Assembly: GCA_036346255.1 (NCBI GenBank)
Contig: CM070632.1
Coordinates: forward strand, 34,064,657 to 34,128,656
DNA from: Ampelocalamus luodianensis
Taxonomy: Eukaryota > Streptophyta > Magnoliopsida > Poales > Poaceae
Reading direction: 5' to 3'
Length of the DNA stretch: 64,000 bases
Made by a program: the position numbers and the translations under genes. The first letter of the stretch is position 1, and every line of letters begins with the position of its first letter. The notes beneath the pieces were generated by a model, which was given only the letters and a program-made list of their open reading frames with translations, searched no databases and was not told the DNA's origin. Of the stretch, positions 55,431 to 64,000 are shown piece by piece.

Positions 55431-56158
55431 TATTCAGTCATGCCTTCAGGACCTGCTGTCGTGTTGTCACAGGAAGCCGAAACCAACACCTTTTCTGCCA
55501 AATCAACCGAGTTGTTTGCTAATCCGGCTATGCCATCCAATCCAGTCGTATTGGCCCTCAATCTGTGACGCCTTCGTACATAGGTACGCCCCCACATGAC
55601 ATCTTCCTCGTCTTGAAGAAACAGCTTGTCCTCAAGCTGGAAAGAAGGATATTGCTCCTTGAAGCGTTGTACATCTTCCCAAGACGTACCAGTGGCGAAC
55701 ATGCCTTCCCAACGCACCAACACCTACCACAACCCTTGAGCTTTACGAGCGTGCACAACTTCAATGGGTGTTGGAGTAACCTTTCCATGATACAAAGCTG
55801 GTAATGGTGGGGGATTTTGCGGAGGAGGAGTCCTGATAAAAGGCTTCAAAAGATTGATGTGAAAGACATCTCCCTCGTCTTGAAGAAACAGCTTGTCCTC
55901 AAGCTGGAAAGAAGGATATTGCTCCTTGAAGCGTTGTACATCTTCCCAAGACGTACCAACGACGAACATGACTTCCCAACGCACCAACACCTTCCACAAC
56001 CCTCGAGCTTTACGAGCGTGCACAACTTCAATGGGTGTTGGAGTAACCTTTCCATGATACAAAGCTGGTGATGGTGGGGGATTTTGCGGAGGAGTCCGGA
56101 TAAAAGGCTTCAAAAGACTGACATGAAAGACATCATGAACCTTTGCTTTGGGTGGCAA
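55430..56158 (-). pseudogene. Reina-like integrase end with duplicated chromodomain
   Basis: 56158-55724 reads KVHDVFHVSLLKPFIRTPP, TPIEVVHARKARGLWKVLVR, GTSWEDVQRFKEQYPSFQLE, DEGDVFHINLLKPFIRTPP and HARKAQGLW. A TAG (55724-55726) stands where Lys is expected. 55723-55430 continues in frame with a second VLVRWEGMFATGTSWEDVQR, FKEQYPSFQLEDKLFLQDEE and MWGRTYVRRRHRLR. The repeated unit is 267 bases (89 codons, in frame): about 55603-55869 and 55870-56136. A single chromodomain is the family norm. Confidence 0.85.
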
Positions 56159-56171
56159 TCTTAACCGATAT

Positions 56172-57124
56172 CTAATATGGCCCGTAAAACCTTGGTGCCA
56201 ATTTCCCGGAAGTTTGAGCTGCTAATGACGCGATCTTTTTGTGCTGAATTCGTAACCACACCCACTGATCGACGTCAAACTTCATATCACGGTGATAAGC
56301 ATCATAGAAATGCTTGTAGTGCTGTGATGCTTGGAGCAAGCGATCCCGAACATCGGTAAGCAAGACATCTCGATCTTTTAATAGCTCATCCATAGCTACC
56401 ACTTTAGCACTGTCCGGCTCATAACAGCGAAGAGATGGCAAATCTCTCCCATAGACCACCTTAAAAGGAGTATCCTGAAGGGAAGTATGAAACAACGAGT
56501 TGTAACAGTACTCAGCCCAAGGAAGCCTTTGTAGCCATTGACGAGGTCGGTCACCAGTCAAAGACCTCAAATACTGGGGATGAAAAGCAGAACTCCGGTT
56601 TAATTGCATGCCCGATAGCCAAAATAATTCCTCCCAAAACTTGCTTGTAAAAAATTGGATCCCGATCACTTACTATGGATGAAGGAATACCATGCAAATG
56701 AACAATCCCTTCAAAAAATGCCCGAGCAACAGAACTTGTTGTGTATGGATGAGCCAATGCAATAAAATGTGCATATTTTGAAAACCGATCGACAACCGAT
56801 AAAATAATTGTTTTATCATTAACTTTGGGAAACCCTTCAATTCCATGGAAATATCTTCCCAAATCTGAAACGGTGTGGCCAATGGTTGCAAAGACTTGCT
56901 AGATGTAAATGAATACTCTTATTTTGCTAACAGATTGAGCAAGCTTGCACAAATTGTTGAACCAAACGGTGAGCTCTTGGAACAAAAAAAATCAGCACGA
57001 AACCTGTGTAACATTTTCTGCACTCCTTCATGCCCCAATGTACGCGTAGCCACAAGGATGAAAGTAAAGTCGGTGCTGATTCAAGGACATACACACACCC
57101 TTTACAAGTGATTAACCCATCCAC
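56172..57124 (-). pseudogene. Reina-like integrase
   Basis: Pieces: QACSIC (zinc site, 56940), LQPLATPFQIWEDISM-type reading at about 56890, 56862-56551 (FPKVNDKTIILSVVDRFSKY, HGIPSSIVSDRDPIF) with the second Asp. In 56669-56172, SSAFHPQ is followed at once by YLRSLTGDRPRQW, so the segment that normally holds DGQ(T/S)E, including the catalytic Glu, is gone. The first Asp position (ISMD) reads ISME. KVVYGRDLPSLRCYEP and KLAPRFYGPY follow. The integrase is dead. Confidence 0.8.
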
Positions 57125-57180
57125 ATAATTTCAATTGGATCCAGCTGTGCCATTCTCTCGCGCAACTTTAGCAATTCTGC

Positions 57181-57780
57181 TTAATCCAATAGCTCGATGC
57201 ACAGCTTCTGAAAGAGATCAAAGCTAGTAGTCGAAAGTGCACAAACTGTCACTACTTTTGACTCACGTCTTGATAAAGCATCTACCACTATGTTTTGCCG
57301 GCCTGGCCGATATTCCACGCGGAATGTGTAGCCTAGCAGTTTACTGACCCACCGATGTTGTGGTATCGTGGCTAACTGTTGGTCTAGTAAGAATTTCAAA
57401 CTATAATGATCTGTTCTGACCAAAAAAGTCTGAGCCCACAAGTACGGACACCAATGTCGAATCGCCTGAACCAATCCAATAAGACCTTGTTCATATCCGC
57501 CAACTATTGACGATGAAGAGCCATTGGCCTGCTGAAGAATGCAATTGGGCCTGTACCCTGATGTAAAACTGCTCCAATTCATGTGCCTGAGGCATCACAT
57601 TCCTCAATGAATTCTTTGTGAAAGTCGGGAAACTAAAGAACAGGTGAAGATGACAAAGCCTATTTTAAGAGATCAAATGCACGTGAGGCTTCCTTTAACC
57701 ATAGAAAATTTTCTTTCTTCAACAACTTGGTGAGAGGCGCAGCCAAAATGCCATAATCTTTGATGAAATGACGATAATAC
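57181..57780 (-). pseudogene. Reina-like RNase H
   Basis: 57582-57181 open: GGYEQGLIGLVQAIRHWCPY, FLVRTDHYSLKFLLDQQLAT, RWVSKLLGYTFRVEYRPGRQ, NIVVDALSRRES. DHYSLKF and DALSRR are RNase H hallmarks. The upstream CDAS-like region (57600-57700) is out of frame, and YRHFIKDYGI abuts the solo LTR at 57781. Confidence 0.8.
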
Positions 57781-60341
57781 TGTAACACCCCAGCCCATCA
57801 TGAGCCTGGAATGCTACCATAATAGCATAAAACAAATTAATTCTAAGGCACTTTACAAAAAATTTGTGAGAACCTCCTTTGTATAAATAATCATACCGGA
57901 GGTTCGCACAAGAAACAATAACAATAATCAATTAACCAGTCTTCCAATTCAAAACATAATCATAAAGACATCCATATTATGCTAATCAACGCTATTACAC
58001 AAATCCAACATAAGGCATAACCAAAAGATATGCCCTTAAGCGATTTATTCAGTTATTTAAGCATGATTAACTTTATTGAATTATAATCTCAATGTTCGTG
58101 GCGATTGCTTCAAAACTATAACTATGCCCTCCCATGCATGTCGCGCCTTTTTGAGAGGTACCTAAACAAACAACAACAACAACAAGGGTGAGTTCGATGA
58201 CTCGGCAAGTACACTATAATCAAAGACAACATTCTTAATGGTAATTCAACAACTCAATACACTTCACAACATTTAGGATAAACCATGCACATGCTATGCA
58301 AGATGCTCAACTTTCACTTTATCCTTTACTTTGTCTCTTAGCATTACACTGTAATGCGGGTGTGCATCCGTCGATGCACACCCATGCCTGTGCCTTCTAG
58401 CACGGGGACCAATGCCCACATACCACCAATGTGGGGATCTAGGCCCATGCTCCACGAGCATGGGGATCTTTGCCCGTCATCATTATGACGGGGATCTCAA
58501 AGAATAGCATGGTCAACTCGTGACCGAGCCCACAAATGCCAACATGATGCGTGTGTATGCAATTTCAATAAGAACAATAAATGAACAAATGCATTCACAT
58601 CTTCATGGCATACAAGTAGACTATTCATAATACAACTTTCTCATCCTTAGGTATCATACTTTTCCAACATCAATGCGTAGTATATAACATATGCACCACT
58701 ACACACGAACTATAATTTTCACATCGCATGACATTCATGGTTCACACCAAACATTATCTAATATAACACAAGACTCCACTCAATAAGTTCAATGTTATTC
58801 CTTAATGCACTTGCAATACAGTAACAAAAACATTCATAAGCATACTTCATCATAGAGATGCATTTCAGTAACAGGATCATATATAAGCCACTTCCATACT
58901 CAAACTAACTAAACAACGACATTCACCACAAACAATCAATTCAACACTCATTCAACATCTGTCTACTAAAATTGTACTTGCCTCAACCGTGCGAAGGTGG
59001 ATATCGAGGATAAGGTACTGCTCCCGGAGCCAAACCCACACTGGACATATAAATGAGACATGCTAAGGCTACCATGTAGGTCTAATAACAAAACTGTAAT
59101 CACAAATGAACTCATCGTCCACTCGACGCGATCCACGACTCTATTATCGGCTGCGATTTCCTTTCCAGAGAACAGCCCCTTGAAAAAATCATAACTTCTT
59201 GTACAGAAATCCAAATGAAGTGATCTTGGACATTCTGAAAAGGTTATTGAATTCCCTTCTAAACCTAGTTGGTGAGGTTCTCTGATTCGGCCCTTTACTA
59301 GCCCTACCAAGCCATTCAACAAAGCATCAATTTTTGCGTGGGTCTCTGGACAGCAACAATAAAACTATCATAACTTTCTATACATTCATCCGAATTTCAT
59401 GATCTTTACTTTTCCTGAAATCTGGAAGGATTATCTACATTTTTCGATATGGCGAGACCCTCTGATTTGTCCTCTAAATATACGCTTAGGTCGAAACACT
59501 AAAACCTGTCAGACCAGCAACCATTCCACAGCATAGACCCAATAAGAATAAAATCATAACTTTTGCTACAGAGGTCCAAATGACGTGATTCTTGTCGGCA
59601 ATGAAAGATAACGAGATATCCTACAACTCTCTAGGAGATCCCAAGTTCCAATTCGGCACTTATCAAATTCTTACTTAATTAACAAGTTAACTGCAGATTC
59701 TCGTCAGGATTTTGGGACAGCAGCACTAAACAAATCATAACTTTCTAACCGTTAATCGGATTTGGACGTTCTTGGCGGCCACTTAAACCTAAGAACAAAC
59801 CCCACATATCTCTAGGAGATGGGGTCTCCAGATTCTGCATCTAAGGATACGAAAACAGCCACGCACTAATCTGGACAGAACGCGATCTAAACCCGACATT
59901 GCTAGAAAAACAACAATTAAACATCTAGACGATGGGACAGCGGTTACCCTTGACGAACAGCGTGAAGCGGCGGCGATCTCCACCCCCAAGACGGCCTCCT
60001 CTACTCACCTCCTTCCTCCTCCCATGGCCGACGGCGGGGAGTCGTGCACCGGGAGAGTCGTGGCACGGGGGCGCCGGTGGAGGAGCTGCCGGGGCGGGAG
60101 GGGCTGCCATGGGAGGAGGTGCTACAGTCGGCGGCTCATCTGTAGCATCGTGCTCTGATACTCCACTACAATGTAGGGCTAGGGTTTGCCTCCCCTTTTA
60201 AGTGGTTCCTCGGTTGGGCCAAAAAGCTATGGGCGAAGGCCGAGTTCTAATACTCTTTCTAACTTCGAATTTTTCTTTTCTAATTCTATTTAATTTCAGT
60301 ACTAATCACTTATTTGTTTTATTTTTAAACGGGATATTACA
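57781..60341 (-). mobile_element. solo LTR 4, gypsy (2561 bp), inside the Reina element
   Basis: Plus strand TGTAACACCCCAGCCC to GGGATATTACA with AATAC on both sides (57776-57780, 60342-60346). Same family as solo LTR 3. Minus orientation inferred as there. 59930-60200 has GC-rich open frames of leader type. No coding domain. Confidence 0.9.
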
Positions 60342-61292
60342 AATACCCAGCCAATCTGAGAAATCCTCGCAAAGCCCGTACTGATTGTGGAATATGCCAT
60401 TCTTGCACTGCGAGCACCTTTTGTTTATCCATAGCAACTCCAGAACTAGTAATCACATGCCCCAAATATGCTACACAGGAAGTTCCAAACAAACACTTGG
60501 ACTCTTACGAAAAAAAATTGATGTTCCTGAAGTACCTAGAAGACTGTGCGAAGATGTAGAAGGTGTTCTGACCATAATGCACTATAGATGAGAATGTCAT
60601 CAAAGAACACGAGAACAAAACGTCACAGATATGCATGAAGGACTTCATTCATCAACGCTTGAAATGTGGCCGGGGCATTTGTGAGCCCAAATGGCATTAC
60701 TAAAAACTCAAAGAGCCCCTAATGCGTTTTGAAAGCTGTTGTCTCAATATCGAAGGGATGCATCCGGACCTAGTGATAATCGGATTGTAAATCTAGTTTG
60801 GTGAAGAATTTGGCATTTTTTAGCTCATCTATAAGTTCTTCGACCACAGGAATTGAAAATTTATCCTTGACAGTTTTATCATTTAATGCCCTATAATCCA
60901 CACAGAATTGCATGAGCCATCTTGTTTCTTTACCAACAAATTTGGTGCTGAGAATACTGAAGAACTCGGACGAATAGTACCCTTCTGAAGCATCTCCTTC
61001 CGCTATTTTTCGAGTTCTTCTTTCAGTGCATGAGAATAACGATAAGGTCTGACCGCACTTGGAGGAGTGTTAGGTAGAAGGTGGATGCGATGGTCCAACG
61101 TCCGTTGTGGCGGCAATCCCTGAGGTTCTGTGAATAAGTTGTTGAACTCCTCCAACAATTCTTGCAATAGATCTGTTTCATCCTGTTGTAAGACCATTAG
61201 AGTTTGCCCTGATGACGGTATTCCATGCCACGTAATTTGTCGGGCATGATGCCAAAAAGGTAGATTCAAATGTTGGAAATCCCAGAGGATAG
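60342..61292 (-). pseudogene. Reina-like reverse transcriptase, heavily decayed
   Basis: 61269-61003 open: LPPQRTLDHRIHLLPNTPPS, AVRPYRYSHALKEELEK. After a stop the RT body is readable only in fragments (SSVFSAPNLLVKKQDG, LSRINFQFL, SFMHICDVLFSCSLM) with many stops. The catalytic box is not intact. VRALRGFLRLAGY ends at the solo LTR. Upstream, HARQITWHGIPSS is the usual protease-RT linker. Confidence 0.7.
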
Positions 61293-61414
61293 TGTTAAGG
61301 ATATAAGGGTATTTATGGTATTTTCTATTGTATTAGGGTTTAGACTTGTGTCCCTTTGTACCATATATATATTGCCCATTGGGCCTCTTCAATATAGACA
61401 CAATATTCATAACA
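61293..61414 (+). repeat. short LTR (122 bp) of a small copia or TRIM element
   Basis: TGTTAAGGATATAAGGG to ATTCATAACA, immediately followed by TGGTATCAGAGCC. The small LTR fits Ale-type copia or a TRIM. No 3' LTR is present, so the element is truncated. Confidence 0.7.
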
Positions 61415-61618
61415 TGGTATCAGAGCCAAGGTTAGGGTTACTGTAGCCGCTGCCGTCGGCTTCTACCCTCCGCTCGTCCTCTGCTATACGCGCTGCCCCC
61501 GGGAGGACCGATCTTCGCTCACGGGGGCGACCTCTCGTCGCCAATTCTTCGCTAGGCTTTGCTTCGGCTGCCTCTCTCCAGTGCCGCCTCGACTTCCTCG
61601 CGTCGCACTCGGCCTTCT
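61415..61618 (+). other. primer binding site and leader of the short-LTR element
   Basis: 61415-61427 is complementary to initiator tRNA-Met. The following ~190 bases are GC-rich with an antisense 88-codon frame (61407-61673) that is not a gene. Confidence 0.65.
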
Positions 61619-63104
61619 TGAAGAATCTAGACCCACCATTATGTGTTAATGGGGTTTTGGTTATTAATGACAAATCATTTGTGAGACTAACAATTCTATT
61701 GATTATCTATTGCTTAGTCTCGGTTGGATATAAAGATGGAAATACAAGAGGTATGCATTCTATTTCTTAGTATATATCATTGCATTCCTCGGATCCAAAA
61801 TATAGGTTGAATTCCATCAAAAAGGTTAACTTGAATATGTGCATATGTTTCCATTACACATTTGTGTATGCACACATCTAGGGGGAGTTCATTCTATATT
61901 TTGTGGTGTCATTAGTATTGATCCATATTCCTTTGACCACATATATTTGGGACCGATACGTTGAGACATATCCTTGAATATATTTAACTTGCGTAGTTAA
62001 TATATTCATATGAGTATATACAACTTGTGTAGTTTGTATACACTCATATTTAGTATATATAGCTTGTGTAGTTCATATATACTCATGACCTTGTTGTTTC
62101 ATTTATAATTGATCTTTGTGATCTACTTTGAAACATAACTCTTGAGTATATATATATAACTTGCGTAGCTTATATATACTCATACCAATTACATTCAATT
62201 ACCTATTATTGAAGTGATTATCATTGATTACCAAAGAGAGAAAGATTGTGGTATCTTGTCCCACCATTATTGATTAATGGTTTGATGTGGTAATTTATGA
62301 TAATCATATTGTGGAACTAACATTTTTCTATGAGTTGGTGAAATAGGTTATGTTCCATGTGATTGAAGACTTCGGATGATGTCATGAGTTGATCATCATC
62401 AAGTCAAGTGTTTGAAGAAAAAGAATATCGTCATGTGTTGATGATATCAAGAGAAGAACGTCATCATGGGTTGATGATATTGAAGTAAAGAGCTTGGAGT
62501 AAAGGAGATGATCATGAGTTGATTATCAAGACAAGAAGAATCCATCATGTGTTGATGGAGGTCAAGTGAAGAGTGCATCATGAGTTGATGTATGTCAAGA
62601 CTTGAAGCAAGGATATGCGTCATCAAGCTTCAAGTGGTTGCGCAAGGAAAAGGTATGACTAGCTAGGGCTAAGAATTTGTTCCTAGTCTTTTACCGGTCT
62701 CGGTGTTTGGTTGGAGACCGGATTGCTAGTATAGGTTGTCGTACTATTAAGAGGGGTCTTAATTAGTAACTTGAGTTAGTCATGTGTTGATAGCTCATTA
62801 TGTTTGCTCTAGCTCAACTTAACATGTTGCCTACATTTGTGAATGCGTTTTGCAAATAGTTGTGGCTCATGGTTATTCCTTGTAGCATGTGACTTTAGTT
62901 TGCGAATGTGTTTTGCAAACGGTTTAAGTCCATGTACCTTATTCCTTGTGGCGATGATTCTAAAAGTCGACAAAATGTGCTTTTGTGACTTGTTAAGAAT
63001 CTAGCTTTCATCTCTTGTGTACATGTTGCATCAATTTGGCAAATATGTTTTGCAAATTGAGTTGAAGCAAATGTACAAAGTTTGATCTCGATCTTGGTAT
63101 TCTT

Positions 63105-63475
63105 TGGCGGTCGACCGCCTCGTAGCGATCGGCCGGTGGTAGCGGTCGACGCCATGGGTTGGGCGGTCGACCGATTCTCGTGTGTGCCGGCGTAAAACGG
63201 TACTACCGGAGTGCGGTAGTACGGGAGTTTGAAACGGTACTACGGAGTGCGGTAGTACCGATATTTGTTTGGCGATGCGTATTTTCCGAGGAGATGTTTT
63301 ACGGTCTTCTCGGTGCTCGGTTGAGCGATCGGCCGACCCCTCGGCGGTCGGACGGTGTGTGGCGATCGACCGGCCATTGGTTGGCGGTCAGACCGATTGT
63401 GAGTCCAACGGCTAGTTTTATAGCCATTGGCGCTTGGGCGGTCCGACCGGCCATTAGTTGGCGGTCTGACCGGTT
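63105..63475 (+). repeat. cluster of GGCGGTCGACCG-like palindromes
   Basis: About ten variants of GCGGTCGACCG / GCGATCGGCCG / GCGGTCTGACCGG with irregular spacing, plus a CGGTACTACCG palindrome set near 63198-63268. Upstream of the TATA box, so possibly LTR regulatory sequence (inference). Confidence 0.7.
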
Positions 63476-63528
63476 TCAGTCCAGATTCTCTGGAATCTTC
63501 TCCCAACGACTAGTTTTTGTGTGTGGGC

Positions 63529-63536
63529 TATAAATA
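63529..63536 (+). promoter_or_regulatory. TATA box of the Sirevirus-like LTR
   Basis: TATAAATA within GGGCTATAAATACCC, after the GC-rich motif cluster. This is the standard place for the LTR promoter. Confidence 0.65.
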
Positions 63537-64000
63537 CCCACCTTGGCTGTGTGAGAAAAAAAGAGCTTGTGCCCCATTGAGTTCCTTTGAGCTAAGAGCA
63601 AGCCCTCTACTCCCATTTGTGCATGTGTTGCACTTGTTGAGGTTTGAGAGGCAAATCCTATTGCATGTGTTGCATTAGGTGGTGGATTTGGTATCCATGA
63701 GAGCTTTGACACTTGATTGGTTCAAGTGAAAGTTGGAGATTTGTTACTCTTGGTGTTTGCCGACACCTAGACGGCGTGGAGGCGTCGTGCGTCGGTGATC
63801 TTCTCAAGTGAAGCTTGTGAGAAGACCCGAGCGTTTGTGAGTGGCTTGGTGCTCGCCATCTCCGGAGTGGAGTAAGAGCAACCCTAGTGGAGCGAGGTGG
63901 TTGATACCTCGGAGGAAGGCTTAATTGGTGGAGCCGGCCCAATAGGTTTGGGTTTCCCTCAACGTGGATTATGGGAGACCGGCAAGTCTCTGACCACCAC

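Larger units (their letters stand above)
55431..61292 (-). mobile_element. Reina-like Ty3/gypsy element, 5'-truncated, split by a solo LTR
   Basis: Minus-strand pol from RT (61269) to chromodomain and stop (55430). Solo LTR 4 occupies 57781-60341. The RT-RNase H connection reads FLRLAGY on one side and YRHFIKDYG on the other, so the two halves are one gene. The 5' part (gag, protease) is lost at 61292, where a short LTR lies. Reina assignment rests on the HDVFHVSLLKPF and FKEQYPSFQLEDKLFLQ chromodomain style. Confidence 0.8.
61619..64000 (+). repeat. Sirevirus-like LTR region, runs off the window
   Basis: Begins TGAAGAATCTAGACCCACC. The same sequence is reversed at 4781-5398. It contains repeats of ATATATACTCAT with AACTTGTGTAG, then a CATCATGAGTTGATG-type run (62350-62620), a GC-rich block of GGCGGTC(N)GACCG motifs (63105-63475), a CCAACGGCTAGTTTT element, and TATAAATA at 63529. 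Grass Sirevirus LTRs have this layout (family knowledge). No pol seen. Confidence 0.6.

Noticed and set aside
1..64000. Search for centromeric satellite arrays, rRNA, tRNA genes or organellar insertions
   Set aside because: None seen by reading. The presence of CRM-like elements alone does not prove a centromere.

Overview
The window is plant nuclear DNA, most likely from a grass (Poaceae, Oryza-like). This rests on the mix of Ty3/gypsy chromovirus types (Tekay-, CRM- and Reina-like), Ty1/copia, a Sirevirus-like LTR, a LINE fragment and Mutator-like (MULE) DNA transposons. I found no intact host gene. Almost every base belongs to, or probably derives from, a transposable element, and most elements are broken, truncated or nested. 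It reads like pericentromeric or gene-poor heterochromatin. The species is inference.

Left part (1-8745): a minus-strand Tekay-like integrase/chromodomain end abuts a plus-strand copia element (about 900-4780). A second, minus-strand copia of the same family (5540-8745) faces it, so RT, RNase H and LTR form a large inverted repeat around a small Sirevirus-like fragment (4781-5398).

Nest 1 (8757-20852): a CRM-like Ty3/gypsy element whose LTR holds a 21-bp minisatellite. Its 5' LTR carries a 1749-bp MULE with a GC-rich interior (9501-11249, 9-bp duplication TAAATATTC), a Pack-MULE candidate, inserted just beside the LTR TATA box. Its 3' LTR carries a 3578-bp solo LTR (16781-20358, duplication GGCAA). 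The pol gene lacks the RT catalytic core.

Nest 2 (22317-40108): a solo gypsy LTR (duplication CATAC, about 4.08 kb once insertions are removed) contains (a) a 7488-bp MULE (22854-30341, 9-bp duplication GGCCTAGTC), which itself contains a 2343-bp solo LTR (24159-26501, duplication CCACC), and (b) a complete 6214-bp CRM-like element (33618-39831, duplication CTTTG) with two nearly identical LTRs. The MULE carries a broken mudrA-type transposase gene, a broken GRF-zinc-finger-like gene, and arrays of a 19-bp palindrome next to its ends.

Right part: a 4.7-kb minus-strand LTR (40246-44957) followed by Tekay-like pol (45130-47655), a copia solo LTR (47661-49223), a plus-strand gypsy LTR region with three stacked 3' ends (about 49224-54227), a LINE ORF2 tail (54228-54945), a Reina-like element with a tandemly duplicated chromodomain (55430-61292) split by another solo LTR (57781-60341, duplication AATAC), a short 122-bp LTR with tRNA-Met primer site (61293-61427), and a Sirevirus-like LTR running off the window (61619-64000).

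The strongest evidence is structural: five solo LTRs or complete LTR elements and two MULEs have exact target duplications read from the sequence, and several reading frames run continuously across removed insertions. Nothing here is a clear new biological system. The most unusual items are the palindrome arrays of the large MULE, the promoter-proximal MULE insertion with its matching empty site, and the duplicated chromodomain.
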